A stretch of DNA of 64,000 nt from Glaciimonas soli (GTDB lineage: Bacteria > Pseudomonadota > Gammaproteobacteria > Burkholderiales > Burkholderiaceae_D): positions 178,559 to 242,558 of the forward strand of contig NZ_WINI01000006.1 of assembly GCF_009497155.1 (NCBI RefSeq), in the 5' to 3' direction. Below the pieces are notes generated by a model. The model searched no databases, was not told where the DNA came from, and was given only the letters and a program-made list of their open reading frames with translations. The position numbers and the translations under genes were made by a program. Positions 18,628 to 27,926 of this stretch are shown piece after piece (the first letter of the stretch is position 1; each line of letters begins with the position of its first letter).

Positions 18628-19580
18628 GCGCCTGCTCCCATTTTCGACAAGGCCCGGATCACTGCCAGAAACCCCATGCCGCCGGTAATCACCAGCAATC
18701 CCGGCAACAAGGTCAGCACCATGACGCCGGTCATCTTGACTGTCAGCTTCCCTATCTTTTCCTTCATATCCAGCTTACGTTGCTCGCGTATCCGTTCACT
18801 GAATTGTTTGAGCGGTTCTTGTACTGCGCCACCGTGATGTTCCACCTGCACCAGCAGGCGCGATACTGCCTGCAAGTCCTCGTTATCGAACACGGTCGAG
18901 AACCGCCGCATCGATTGTTCCCGGCTGCGTCCGGTGCTGTATTGACGACCGGCGATTGTCAATTCCTCGCCCAGCACTTTCAGCACATTACTGAATTCGT
19001 TTTCAATCACATGCAAACTCTGATCAACCGATAAGCCGACACCTTGCAACAAGCGCAGCAAATCAATCATCAATGGCAATTCCTCTGCGGCCAGACGCTG
19101 GCGCTTGCGTGCGACGCGCCGCATCGCCCACTTCGGCAGCATGTATCCCAGTGCAAGGCCAAAGAAAATAATCAACAGCAGCGATAACCAACCTCCGCGT
19201 TCAAACAATAACAAGCCTAGCAATGGCAAACAGACCGCCAGCACCACTCGCGCTACAAAGAACAATGACCTTCCGCGCAGATCGTTGACACCGCACTGAT
19301 CCAACAAATGTCTGTCTTCTTCTGCCACCAGCTGACGCCCTAGCGGGGTATCAATCCAATTGGCACTGAGCGCGATCAGGCGATCGCGCCAACCTAGCAC
19401 TTTGGCGCCCGCATCCGGCGCAGCCGAGGACTGTTCATGCGCCACAATCTTTTGTTCCATCGTGACCAGATTACGCCGGAGCCGCCACGCTCTTGCCAGC
19501 AGCGCCGCGCCCATCAACAACAAGGCCGCCGCCATCAGCAAGATCGCCAAGATAATCAGCGTGTGTTGTGTTGTATTCAT
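18624..19580 (-). CDS. tadC: Tad inner-membrane platform protein TadC
   Basis: A 318-residue type II secretion F-domain protein (T2SSF/GspF family). Hydrophobic helices lie near the N-terminus (9-29), in the middle (about 105-150, SLFFVARVVLAVCLPLLGLLLF and LLLIIFFGLALGYML) and at the C-terminus (MTGVMVLTLLPGLLVITGGMGFLAVI). The cytoplasmic domain between them includes LPLMIDLLRLLQGVGLSVDQSL, typical of TadC. Together with TadB it forms the membrane platform driven by TadA. The gap to tadB (121 bp) holds a REP-like palindrome. Confidence 0.92.
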   Translation of the reverse strand: MNTTQHTLIILAILLMAAALLLMGAALLARAWRLRRNLVTMEQKIVAHEQSSAAPDAGAKVLGWRDRLIALSANWIDTPLGRQLVAEEDRHLLDQCGVNDLRGRSLFFVARVVLAVCLPLLGLLLFERGGWLSLLLIIFFGLALGYMLPKWAMRRVARKRQRLAAEELPLMIDLLRLLQGVGLSVDQSLHVIENEFSNVLKVLGEELTIAGRQYSTGRSREQSMRRFSTVFDNEDLQAVSRLLVQVEHHGGAVQEPLKQFSERIREQRKLDMKEKIGKLTVKMTGVMVLTLLPGLLVITGGMGFLAVIRALSKMGAGA

Positions 19581-19605
19581 TCTATTTCCACCTTATGGCG
19601 ACCTC

Positions 19606-19643
19606 CAAAAATTCCGTCATCCTCGCGTTCGTCGGAATGATGG
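19606..19643. repeat. REP-like unit in the tadB-tadC gap
   Basis: The sequence ATTCCGTCATCCTCGCGTTC then GTCGGAATGATGG resembles the doublet half-units at 3944-4007. It lies in the 121-bp gap inside the tad gene run. Confidence 0.6.
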
Positions 19644-19701
19644 AACAGCGCTATTCGACCAGCTTATGTCTTTCCCCAAAAACTGTTTATACATTGTTGC
19701 G

Positions 19702-20631
19702 TCACACCGTTTTAGCCAGACGGAATAGACCGAAGCCGCCCAGCAGCTCAAGCACGACCGCACCGATCAGCATTTTTTTTCCTATCGGGTCATGCCACAT
19801 ATTCATAAACATGTTGTTATTGAATATGATCAGAAACATACCGATAGCGGCTGGCAAGATACCCATGATCCAGGCGGACAATCGAATCTCTGCCGATAAG
19901 GCGACCAATTCATTTTGGGCGTGCTCCAGATCGCGCATGAATGCCGCCATCCGTTCCAGAACCAGATCGGAACGTCCGCCAAAGCGTGCGGAAACACCAA
20001 TCACCGCGGCCACCAGATCGAGTTCCTTAAATCGGAAAATCGCCGCTTGCTGGCGCAAAGCATGTTCCAGGTCGACTCCTGCCTGCACCTGTCGATTGGC
20101 GCGATCCAGCACTACTCGCAATGGCCCGTCGGAACTGGCGATGTCGGTTTGAAAGGCGGCGCCTATGCTGTTACCGATGGTTACCAGGCGCACCAAAGTA
20201 TCCAAGAATCCTGGCAATTGCCGCACTCTGACACGCTGCAGTTTTGAGCTTTTTAACCAAAAATAAAAAACCAATAACATGACGTACAAGAACAACGTTC
20301 CCAAGGCAGAAAACCATCCACCAAAGATCAACGCCAGCAAGGTCAGGGCTACGCCCGGTGCCAATAACTGGAAGTACAGCTTGCCGCTGGGGTGTTCAAT
20401 CCCGGCGCGTAAAAAGAAATGACGCAAGGCTTCTATTTGCAACTGCAATTGCGGCGTCGTTTCGGTCTCAGTCTTTGATGCCAGTTGAACCGGTTGCATC
20501 CGTTCAATCTGCCGATCAACGAATGCGGCACTGACATCTTGCTGCGCGCGTTGGTGCGCGCGCTGCCACAACCATAACGCGGCACCGATCAATAACAGAG
20601 CCGCGGCCAGCAGCCATAGCGCAATACGCAT
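19702..20631 (-). CDS. tadB: Tad inner-membrane platform protein TadB
   Basis: A 309-residue T2SSF-domain membrane protein paralogous to TadC. An N-terminal helix (3-23), a paired hydrophobic region (about 88-125), the cytoplasmic domain with LPGFLDTLVRLVTIGNSIGAAFQT, and a C-terminal pair of helices (WIMGILPAAIGMFLIIF and LIGAVVLELLGGFGLF) give the usual TadB layout. It follows tadA by only 2 bp, so the two are surely cotranscribed. Confidence 0.92.
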   Translation of the reverse strand: MRIALWLLAAALLLIGAALWLWQRAHQRAQQDVSAAFVDRQIERMQPVQLASKTETETTPQLQLQIEALRHFFLRAGIEHPSGKLYFQLLAPGVALTLLALIFGGWFSALGTLFLYVMLLVFYFWLKSSKLQRVRVRQLPGFLDTLVRLVTIGNSIGAAFQTDIASSDGPLRVVLDRANRQVQAGVDLEHALRQQAAIFRFKELDLVAAVIGVSARFGGRSDLVLERMAAFMRDLEHAQNELVALSAEIRLSAWIMGILPAAIGMFLIIFNNNMFMNMWHDPIGKKMLIGAVVLELLGGFGLFRLAKTV

Positions 20632-20633
20632 GA

Positions 20634-21995
20634 TTAGCGCCTTCCCGGCTGCGTGCCGGAGCCATGCGGAAAACCGCCAACGCTGCCGTGTGGGCTACCA
20701 GTGCCTTGCTGACCAAGCTGGCGCTGCCGTTGTAATTTTGGTGCATGGGGAAAGATACCCAGCGATATCCAGCGGTCCGCTTCTTCGCCGTCTGGAGCAA
20801 TATAGCTTTCGTGTTTATACAGTTCTTGCATAGTGATGATGTTGTCACCCATGCCGGTCACTTCGGTAATCGAGACGATGCGACGGCGGCCGTTAGATAG
20901 CCGGCCGATCTGGACTATGAAATCGAGAGCACCGGCAATTTGCCGCCGAAGGCTGCTTTCACTGCCCTGAAAGCCAGCAAAGCCAGCCAGCATTTCAATC
21001 CGGTACAAGCATTCTCGCGGTGTATTGGCGTGGATCGTGCCCATTGATCCGTCATGGCCGGTATTCATCGCCTGCAGCATTTCGAGTACTTCGGCGCCCC
21101 GCACTTCACCGACGATAATCCGGTCCGGACGCATCCGCAGGCTGTTGCGGATCAAGTCGCGAATGCTGACCGCGCCACTGCCCTCAAACCCGCCTAGACG
21201 TGATTCCAGACGCACCACATGTGGGTGATTGAGCGACAGTTCAGCGGTATCTTCTACCGTCACCACGCGTTCGTTTTCCGGAATGAAAAATGCCAGTGCA
21301 TTCAGCAAGGAAGTTTTACCGGAACTGGTACCGCCGGAGACCAGAATATTGCAACGGGCTTTGACGGCGTTTTCCAGCAGCGAATAGATCTCCTCGCTCA
21401 TGGTGCCAAGATTGAGCAAGTCAGCGGGCTTCAGCGGCTCTTTGCGAAATTTTCGGATCGACACCATCGGACCGTCTACGGACAATGGCTCAATCACTAC
21501 ATTCAACCGGCCGCCATCCGGCAAACGGGCATCGACCATGGGATTCGACTCATCAAGACGGCGACCTAGCGGTGCCAGAATGCGTCTGACAATACGCAGC
21601 AGGTGGGCGTTATCGGTAAAACGCAGCGTCTCACGCTGCAATATCCCGTGACGCGAAACGAATACGTCGTTATAGCCATTGATGAGAATATCTTCGACCG
21701 TCATATCGGCCAGCAGATCTTCCAGCGGCCCCAAACCAGCCAGTTCCTTAGTCAGGGCATCGGCAATCTGCCGTACCTCGGACTCATTCAAAGGGATACG
21801 CTGCAATCGGACAAAACCGTCGACATCCAGATTGACGAATTGCTGGATTGCGCTGCGCGACCAGCGACCAAACTCAGCGCCCAGTTCTTCAATCCGCGTC
21901 AGCAGATGATCGTAGGCCGCCGTCTTGATATCCTGAAATTCCTGGGTATGCGAAAACGTTTGGTCGTCATCGGAAAATTCAATCTGGTTACTCAC
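20634..21995 (-). CDS. tadA: Tad secretion ATPase TadA (CpaF family)
   Basis: A 453-residue GspE/VirB11-type hexameric ATPase that powers Flp pilus extension and retraction. The N-terminal all-alpha domain is followed by the ATPase core with GPMVSIRKF, Walker [11 protein letters not shown], the Asp box VTVEDTAEL and Walker [33 protein letters not shown] is the His-box region. The last ~40 residues form a Gln/Gly/Ser/His-rich low-complexity tail beyond the usual end of the family (about 420), an unusual addition. It lies between tadZ (59 bp) and tadB (2 bp). Confidence 0.93.
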   Translation of the reverse strand: MSNQIEFSDDDQTFSHTQEFQDIKTAAYDHLLTRIEELGAEFGRWSRSAIQQFVNLDVDGFVRLQRIPLNESEVRQIADALTKELAGLGPLEDLLADMTVEDILINGYNDVFVSRHGILQRETLRFTDNAHLLRIVRRILAPLGRRLDESNPMVDARLPDGGRLNVVIEPLSVDGPMVSIRKFRKEPLKPADLLNLGTMSEEIYSLLENAVKARCNILVSGGTSSGKTSLLNALAFFIPENERVVTVEDTAELSLNHPHVVRLESRLGGFEGSGAVSIRDLIRNSLRMRPDRIIVGEVRGAEVLEMLQAMNTGHDGSMGTIHANTPRECLYRIEMLAGFAGFQGSESSLRRQIAGALDFIVQIGRLSNGRRRIVSITEVTGMGDNIITMQELYKHESYIAPDGEEADRWISLGIFPHAPKLQRQRQLGQQGTGSPHGSVGGFPHGSGTQPGRR

Positions 21996-22054
21996 GTTTG
22001 TTTCTCCAGTTTTTCATCAAGGAGTCGTCTTTTCCATTGCTTTCTTGATGCTGC

Positions 22055-23365
22055 TTATTTCTTTAATAAAATTTTGTGCAACAAACGCCCCATCCCTTGT
22101 TTTGGCGGCGTGTTTTTTTCATGTTTGAGCAAACCGTCAATGAGACCATCGATCATTCTTATATAGATATCGTGCGGAGAAACGTCATGCAACAGCTTGC
22201 CGCGATTTGCGCTGGCATTCAGTTTCAGCGTGCGCTCCGGTAAAGTTGCCAGCAAGGGCAATTTGAAACGCTCGGCAATCTGATTGGCAGCCATACCGAA
22301 GCGCTCGTCATACCGATTCACTATCAATTGCCGTTTGCCGTCATCCGGATGACGTTCGTTCAATTCTTGCAAAGCCCCCGCCAATGACACCAACGCGCCT
22401 ACGCTTTGATCCGTGACCAGCCATACCTGATCGGCCGCTCCGGTCAGATTGGCAATAAAATCTTGATTGGTAAAGCCGCCCAGATCGGCGATCAGTACAT
22501 CGAAATATAATCGCAGGCGGTCCAGCAAAGCCAACGCGTCGTGGTGCGACACGGTACGCATCTCGCTCAAATTGTGCGGCAAGGAAATAACCGTTACGCC
22601 GCCAGTGCTGCGCGGCAGCGCGGTGTGCACCAGTGTTTCGTCAAACCGACGCAGATTGCGCACGGCCTCGGCAAAATCGAAATTGCCGTTGGCGCTGAGG
22701 TACAACTTGCCATCGCCGGCAGGCAAACCGAGATCAAGCAGCGCCACCCGGCTGTCGGTCGTATTCCGCTTGCCACCGTGACCGGTATGGCGTTGCTGAA
22801 TCATGTCCGCCAGATGCGCTGCCAGCGTGCTGGTACCGATACCAGAACGCACTCCCAACAACGTCACCAGTTGGCCGCGCTTGACCGGAACTGGCGCCGA
22901 ACCGCGCGCTTCAGCCTTGGCCAGCACCCGCTGCACCACGTCACGCGCCTCATCTTCGGAGGCGCTGACATCAATGAAATCGCTGACGCCGGCCCGCAGC
23001 GCGGCGATCGCCCCTTCGGGAAATGCCATGGAACCGACTGCGACCAAAGGCAAGGTTGGCATTGCTTTAGTCAGTGCGCGCGCTAATTCAATTGCGTGTG
23101 CGGAAGCGCCGTGAACATCGGATGAGAGGACGCCAGCTTGATCGTTGGCGTGCTCGACACCGGAGAAATCCAGCAATACCAACAAGGGCTTGAGTTCAGC
23201 GATGCGTGGCAACAATTCCATTACGCTGGCTTTTTCCTGCAGCAAGGTTCCCCATTTGCCAAGTGCTGCGCTCAGCCATTCTGCTTGTATGCCGTTAGGC
23301 GAGCAGAATACGAAACGGCTTAGCGCAGTCAGTTCATTCAAAGCTTTGTTACGCGCATTCATCAT
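22055..23365 (-). CDS. tadZ: Pilus localisation ATPase TadZ (CpaE family)
   Basis: A 436-residue MinD/ParA-like protein. The N-terminal ~145 residues form an atypical receiver-like domain (LKPLLVLLDFSGV, LPLVAVGSMAF). The ATPase domain begins with the P-loop-like GVRSGIGTSTLAAHLA; a Thr occupies the place of the second Lys/Gly-Lys found in classical deviant Walker A motifs, as in many CpaE/TadZ proteins, which may have weak ATPase activity. VALLDLGLPAGDG and LIADLGGF are Walker-like strands. Family members place the Tad machine at the cell pole. It lies between rcpA and tadA. Confidence 0.9.
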   Translation of the reverse strand: MMNARNKALNELTALSRFVFCSPNGIQAEWLSAALGKWGTLLQEKASVMELLPRIAELKPLLVLLDFSGVEHANDQAGVLSSDVHGASAHAIELARALTKAMPTLPLVAVGSMAFPEGAIAALRAGVSDFIDVSASEDEARDVVQRVLAKAEARGSAPVPVKRGQLVTLLGVRSGIGTSTLAAHLADMIQQRHTGHGGKRNTTDSRVALLDLGLPAGDGKLYLSANGNFDFAEAVRNLRRFDETLVHTALPRSTGGVTVISLPHNLSEMRTVSHHDALALLDRLRLYFDVLIADLGGFTNQDFIANLTGAADQVWLVTDQSVGALVSLAGALQELNERHPDDGKRQLIVNRYDERFGMAANQIAERFKLPLLATLPERTLKLNASANRGKLLHDVSPHDIYIRMIDGLIDGLLKHEKNTPPKQGMGRLLHKILLKK

Positions 23366-23414
23366 GTGATCCCAAGTTGTTTTGCTTAAGGGTCGCTCGA
23401 ATATCTGCTTTTAC

Positions 23415-23440
23415 GTCATTCCCGCATTCGCGGTGATGAC
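23415..23440. repeat. REP-like unit in the tadZ-rcpA gap
   Basis: GTCATTCCCGCATTCGCGGT then GATGAC is an imperfect palindrome of the same family as those at 3944-4007 and 24904-24930. It fills most of the 83-bp gap. Confidence 0.65.
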
Positions 23441-23448
23441 AGCGTTAC

Positions 23449-24771
23449 CTATTTTGAAAATCCCGGCATTTCGTCCTTGCTCGCGCTACCGAGCAGATAA
23501 CTTCCCCAGGCGGTACCTGGCGTATTGCGTTCCTCGTTTTCGCCCGGCAGTGGCAGCGGTACATTCTTGGCGATAGGTTGGACTATATGCGGTGTGACGA
23601 TGATCACCAACTCTTTGTCGGCCTGGTTATAACTCAGATTACGAAAAAAACTGCCGATGATGGGCAGATCACCGAGCAATGGAATTTTATTGACATTGGA
23701 AGTTGTGGTGCGTGATACCAGTCCACCAATGACGAAACTTTCCCCGTCGCCTAACTCAACCGTGGTATCGGCGCGCCGGGTCGTAATTGCCGGGATCGAA
23801 ACACCATCGGTGACAATGGCGTTGGCGTAGTCGATATCACTCGCTTCTGGCGCGACCTTCAAGGCAATCCGCCCTTTGTCCAATATCGTCGGCGAGACCG
23901 TCAAGCCGATACCGAAAGGTTTAAAGACAACCGTAGTGGTGCCGAGGCCTCCGGACTGCGGAATAGGCAATTCGCCGCCAGCGAGAAAACTCGCACTTTG
24001 CCCCGACAGCGCAGTCAACGATGGCTCAGCCAAAACACGCGCCAGGCCGTTACCTTCAATCAACCGCAAGTTGTTGGTCAAACTAAAACCACCATGGGTG
24101 TACTTGGTCAACAAACCGACTGCTGCTGATGTTGTCGACAATCCCCCCTGTGAAGCGAGGTTACTGCCGATGCCAAAACTGAAATTGCCATGGTTTATGG
24201 CGGCATTAAAATCAAAGCCGATTTCTTTCAATACCGTTTTGCTGAATTCAACTATCTTGACATCAATCTGTACTACGTTGCCGGTATCGATGGTCGAGAC
24301 ATCGAGGACTTTCCCTTTTCCCGCAGCATCCATCGCAGCGGCGCTGCTATTGGCGTGCGCCAGGAGCGATGGCGACTGGCCACTGATCACAGTCGCGGCA
24401 CCATGCATCTTCACCTCGGCACCGCTGCGGCCTGCCAATGCAGCCTGCAAGTCGCCCTGCACTGTCACTCTCCAGGTTGTCTCTGGCATGCCTTTGGTCC
24501 ACGCAGTCACGGTGGTGGTGCCGGCCTTTTTCCCCATCAGAAGCACACTGCCGCTCTTGCCACCGGAACCGCGCACTATCATAACGTCGGCCACTTCCGG
24601 ATCGGCTACGGCGATCCGTTCCAGCGTGCCCGCAACCGGCAAGCTTCGCTGCTCACGCATACCGATGGTAATGGGAGTGCCGGCGGCGACATATGGAGTA
24701 GCCGCTACGGAATATCCCGGCATTGCGCTTGCACTCAACAATAATGAAAAAAATATGGCGTGAATTTTCAT
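23449..24771 (-). CDS. rcpA: Tad outer-membrane secretin RcpA (CpaC family)
   Basis: A 440-residue secretin forming the outer-membrane channel of the Flp pilus. The chosen ATG at 24771 begins directly with a Sec signal peptide (MKIHAIFFSLLLSASAMPGYSVAA); the longer frame to 24879 would bury it behind 36 unlikely residues. An N-terminal T2SS-S domain (LPVAGTLERIAVADPEVADVMI) and a BON-like segment are followed by the secretin core with VLAEPSLTALSGQSASFLAGG and GIGLTVSPTI, then VELGDGESFVIGGLV and LVIIVTPHIV. It lies between rcpC and tadZ. Confidence 0.92.
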   Translation of the reverse strand: MKIHAIFFSLLLSASAMPGYSVAATPYVAAGTPITIGMREQRSLPVAGTLERIAVADPEVADVMIVRGSGGKSGSVLLMGKKAGTTTVTAWTKGMPETTWRVTVQGDLQAALAGRSGAEVKMHGAATVISGQSPSLLAHANSSAAAMDAAGKGKVLDVSTIDTGNVVQIDVKIVEFSKTVLKEIGFDFNAAINHGNFSFGIGSNLASQGGLSTTSAAVGLLTKYTHGGFSLTNNLRLIEGNGLARVLAEPSLTALSGQSASFLAGGELPIPQSGGLGTTTVVFKPFGIGLTVSPTILDKGRIALKVAPEASDIDYANAIVTDGVSIPAITTRRADTTVELGDGESFVIGGLVSRTTTSNVNKIPLLGDLPIIGSFFRNLSYNQADKELVIIVTPHIVQPIAKNVPLPLPGENEERNTPGTAWGSYLLGSASKDEMPGFSK

Positions 24772-24903
24772 GAGTTGCGGTCTATCCTGTTGTTGATATA
24801 AGTAATAAACAATACCAATGCCGCTTAATAATTTTGTTAAAACACTAGTCCTGCCGTCCCCACGAACTCGGAGATCCATCTTAATTACAATCTCCTGCAG
24901 CTA

Positions 24904-24930
24904 CATCCCCCGCATTTGCGGGAATGACGG
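24904..24930. repeat. REP-like unit in the rcpC-rcpA gap
   Basis: The palindromic core CCCCGCATTTGCGGGAATGA lies in the roughly 200-bp gap between rcpC and the adjusted rcpA start. It is of the same family as the unit at 23415-23440. Confidence 0.65.
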
Positions 24931-24974
24931 TGTTTTTAACGTTCTCCCAAAACCCTGCTGAAAAAATCTGTACG

Positions 24975-25958
24975 TCAAAAAGCCACGGCTTCACGTTGCG
25001 TGCCTCGGATCACTTCAACCGTATTGACGGTTCGTGCGTTCCGTTCCCAAGCCGCTCTTGGAGCGACGCTCGGTTTGCTGCTCGGCGCCGATTTGGCGTC
25101 ACCAGCCAAGCCGTTCATCTCTATGCCTGCAAAAGCCCGATTATCCGGCTGCTTCAACGCATCCTGCTGATCGCGTGTCAGATCTTTTTTACCGATGAGC
25201 ACAGTGGCCGGTGACGAAAACAGTGCCATATCTGGAATGTCTTCATCGCTGGGGTTGCGCAATGCCAGCATCAACTTGCCATTCTGAGTTGCCAACAACA
25301 GTCGATTGACATCGGCGACAGGCGTTGCCAACACTGCCGTGCGAGCAACCGGCTGTCCTTGTTGTGATTGCTGTTGCGCCGATTGCGATGCCTGTTGCGT
25401 CGGCAGCGCCCCGGCACTGCCACTGGCGGTGGCAGTACCGATAACGGCAGTGCCATACGATAGAACCTGCAAGCGCGACATCAACAAACGCGATTGTGTT
25501 TTTTCGATGTCCTGACCTTGTTTGAGTGTGAAAAACACATCGACATAATCGCCCGCCTGGATACGATTCCCGGCACCGACAATTTCGTCGACCGGAATCG
25601 CTACCGCCCGTTCACCGGCAGCCAGCTTCATTGCCAATCCGCTCGCCAATGCGCTTTCGGTAATCGGCGTGCCGACACCAACGTCCATCAAAGGAACTTT
25701 GCCTACTACCAAACTGGTCTGGCTATATGCGCCGGCGGGATTGATCGGCAAGCTCACCAGGCTGATGTCATCGGCAGCAATCGCCTTGCCCGCCGCCAGC
25801 ACGTGTGCGGCCACCACCACTTCATATTGCTGGGATGACTTGGCGCTTGCCGCGGAAATTGTCGGCGGTGGACGACTGCCGATCCACCAGGCTACGAACG
25901 CTAAACCGAGAGCCGCCACTACCAGTATTGCTGCAACAATTTTTGTCAGGTTATTCAT
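24975..25958 (-). CDS. rcpC: Flp pilus assembly protein RcpC (CpaB family)
   Basis: A 327-residue periplasmic protein with an N-terminal membrane anchor (MNNLTKIVAAILVVAALGLAF) when read from the ATG at 25958; the longer frame to 26015 adds an implausible hydrophilic leader. It has a SAF-like domain (VVVAAHVLAAGKAIAADDISL) and the CpaB core GERAVAIPVDEIVGAGNRIQAGDYVDV. A Gln/Ser-rich insert (QQASQSAQQQSQQGQ) lies before the final domain. CpaB/RcpC proteins associate with the secretin and may contact peptidoglycan. It lies between tadE and rcpA. Confidence 0.9.
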   Translation of the reverse strand: MNNLTKIVAAILVVAALGLAFVAWWIGSRPPPTISAASAKSSQQYEVVVAAHVLAAGKAIAADDISLVSLPINPAGAYSQTSLVVGKVPLMDVGVGTPITESALASGLAMKLAAGERAVAIPVDEIVGAGNRIQAGDYVDVFFTLKQGQDIEKTQSRLLMSRLQVLSYGTAVIGTATASGSAGALPTQQASQSAQQQSQQGQPVARTAVLATPVADVNRLLLATQNGKLMLALRNPSDEDIPDMALFSSPATVLIGKKDLTRDQQDALKQPDNRAFAGIEMNGLAGDAKSAPSSKPSVAPRAAWERNARTVNTVEVIRGTQREAVAF

Positions 25959-26062
25959 AGAGTGTAGTGAGTGTCTATCCGAACGAAGAAAATGTTCAAA
26001 ATGGTTTTCATACAAAACTCAAATCAGTGAGGACGTTAAAGCCACCTCGAATAACTCTTCCT

Positions 26063-26092
26063 GCGTCATTCCAGCAAACGCGGGAATTCATC
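26063..26092. repeat. REP-like unit in the tadE-rcpC gap
   Basis: GCGTCATTCCAGCAAACGCG then GGAATTCATC matches the shared REP-like motif. It lies in the 180-bp gap between tadE and the chosen rcpC start. Confidence 0.65.
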
Positions 26093-26138
26093 TATGCACA
26101 GCAAATAAATAATTTCCAATCACACGCCAAAACAATAT

Positions 26139-26657
26139 TCAATCAATTTGCACCGTGGCCGAGCCTCCCAGCTTGGTTGGCACCGCGACACTCATTAACG
26201 CCCCTCCCAGAAGCGGCACCAAGGGTTGAGTGCCATATGGGTAAGTGACATTTACCGTGATGCACTGTGCGCTAGAACCGGTAAAGCATGTCGCCAGATA
26301 AGTGACCTGGACACAGGGTCCGGTGGTGGGACATTTAGCTGGCGGGCTGCTGCATATGGCGCTGCCTAGCCAGCTGACAAGTGGCGTGACGGTATTGCAG
26401 GCAGCCGTGCCGCGGGCGGGATCGGTGGGACTGCCGGTACTGGTATATCGCAACGCGGCACGCGCTCCTTCTTCGGCCGCCAGTGTCAGCGACTGCTGAG
26501 CCACGAAAATCAAGACATAAGTAATGATTCCATACAGCAGTATGAAAAATACCGGGAAGACCAATGCAAATTCTATGGCTGCAACACCGCGTTGGGCGAT
26601 GCTCTTGGCCTCTCCCCTCAAGTTGGGGCGAGCCGCATATTTATAGTTGTTATACAT
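26139..26657 (-). CDS. tadE: TadE-like minor pilin
   Basis: A 172-residue TadE-family protein. After a short basic leader, GVAAIEFALVFPVFFILLYGIITYVLIFV is the pilin-like hydrophobic helix, with Glu at the sixth position of the AAIEFAL motif; AAEEGARAALRY follows, as in the family. A Cys-containing C-terminal domain (several Cys between about 85 and 140) is probably periplasmic and disulfide-bonded. Family members are pseudopilins processed by TadV. It lies between tadV and rcpC. Confidence 0.9.
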   Translation of the reverse strand: MYNNYKYAARPNLRGEAKSIAQRGVAAIEFALVFPVFFILLYGIITYVLIFVAQQSLTLAAEEGARAALRYTSTGSPTDPARGTAACNTVTPLVSWLGSAICSSPPAKCPTTGPCVQVTYLATCFTGSSAQCITVNVTYPYGTQPLVPLLGGALMSVAVPTKLGGSATVQID

Positions 26658-26740
26658 CCGTGCTCCCGATCTTTACCGTCGAAACGATCAGTGCCTGAAC
26701 GACGCTTGCTGCACTGATATGCATGATGTAAAACACGAAT

Positions 26741-27283
26741 TCAAATAAAACCTGGCACCACTCCCGCACTATGCATTGCTATCCAGGCGCCAGCTACAGC
26801 CATATAGGCTGCATAAGGAATACCAACACGGTTGCCGCGCTTTTCCAGCATTCGCTGATACCAGGAACAGCGTGTTATTCGCGTCGCTGCCAGCTGCAAT
26901 TTCGGTGCAATACCCAACCGCGACGCGTAAATCACAACAGAATGAACGGCGGCGATTAGCGATGCTATCAAGAACACTGGTAACAACGTGCCCGGTCCAA
27001 GCAATAAGCCGAGCACAGCAAAAAATTTGACATCACCTGCGGCCATCGCCCGCAATAAATATAAGGGCAAAAAAAACGCCAAACCGGCAATCAACCCGGA
27101 CAGTGCGCTCACCCACCCTGCTCCATTTAACCCTTTGCCTAACAACACAAGACATCCCAGTTGCAAAGCAATCGCGGTCAACAATAATTTATTAGGAACC
27201 CGGCGAAACAAGTAGTCGTATAAAAATATCAGAGTGCAAAAAAACAAAAATAGGACCAACAGAGAAAATTTTGCATCGAACAT
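26741..27283 (-). CDS. tadV: Prepilin peptidase TadV (CpaA family)
   Basis: A 180-residue polytopic A24-family aspartic peptidase that removes the Flp leader. The two expected catalytic aspartates lie in IFLYDYLFRRVPN near the N-terminus and in the GD motif MAAGDVKFFAVLGLLLGPG. No N-terminal methylase domain is present, as normal for CpaA/TadV. I use the ATG at 27283; an in-frame TTG at 27298 is less likely. It lies directly downstream of flp. Confidence 0.9.
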   Translation of the reverse strand: MFDAKFSLLVLFLFFCTLIFLYDYLFRRVPNKLLLTAIALQLGCLVLLGKGLNGAGWVSALSGLIAGLAFFLPLYLLRAMAAGDVKFFAVLGLLLGPGTLLPVFLIASLIAAVHSVVIYASRLGIAPKLQLAATRITRCSWYQRMLEKRGNRVGIPYAAYMAVAGAWIAMHSAGVVPGFI

Positions 27284-27381
27284 AATTATCACGCCCAACT
27301 GAACATTGAGAGGAGTTGGGCTGATCGCGACATTTGATGATATCTAGTTGTGTCAGGTGATGACGACGATAATAAGGCTGA

Positions 27382-27576
27382 TCAGATGCCACCAATCATA
27401 TTGGTCAATTTGGTTCCGATCGCAGTAAAGATACCGATCAAACCAGTAGTCCCAGTTCCAGTCAATGCGCCCACTGCCGTTATCAATGCTACGGCTACCA
27501 ATCCGGCAATCAGACCATACTCAATAGCAGTAATCCCATCTTCATCCCGAAGAAATTTGATTAGTTTGGCATTCAT
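27382..27576 (-). CDS. flp: Flp-type major pilin
   Basis: A 64-residue Flp/Fap pilin precursor. The leader MNAKLIKFLRDEDG ends at the G|ITAIEYGLIAGLVAVALITAV processing site, with the invariant Glu and Tyr of the Flp motif, and is followed by a short Gly/Thr-rich tail. It is expected to be cleaved by TadV and polymerised by the TadA/B/C machine into thin adhesive pili. It has the strongest ribosome-binding site of the locus (AGGAGA, 7 bp from the ATG) and is the first gene of the Tad run. Confidence 0.95.
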   Translation of the reverse strand: MNAKLIKFLRDEDGITAIEYGLIAGLVAVALITAVGALTGTGTTGLIGIFTAIGTKLTNMIGGI

Positions 27577-27926
27577 TGTGATCTCCTGAAAAAGTACTCA
27601 TTGCATTAAAGAACGCGACCCTTTTCACAGCAATCCGCGGACGAATGGCTCTACATTCAACCGTGAATAACTATCTCTGATTTCAAACAACGTGCTGTTA
27701 GCTTAATCTTGATTAAAAATTACCTCAAGGGAAATTATTCTTTTTCAACAATAATATTTGTGGAAAATTTCATCTAACAACATTTCCATTGTAGAAACGT
27801 GACTTCCCTTTATTTTGCGTTTTACATGCAAGAATAATTACATCAAAACAAGCGATATTCAATGATAAGAAAAACCCATAAAACGCATGTCATCCGGGGC
27901 GCAATCAGCCAAAGATGCCGCGACAT
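27577..27926. other. AT-rich intergenic region upstream of flp
   Basis: About 350 bp between the flp start and the end of the TpsB-like gene. It is markedly more AT-rich than its surroundings and must hold the flp/tad promoter. TTGAGG-17-TAAGCT on the minus strand (about 27700-27728) is a weak sigma-70 candidate. I looked for a GG-N10-GC sigma-54 signature on the minus strand and did not find a convincing one. No ORF or hairpin terminator is evident. Confidence 0.5.

Noticed and set aside
27577..27926. Sigma-54 promoter upstream of flp
   Set aside because: I checked the minus strand for GG-N10-GC with flanking consensus bases and found no acceptable match.
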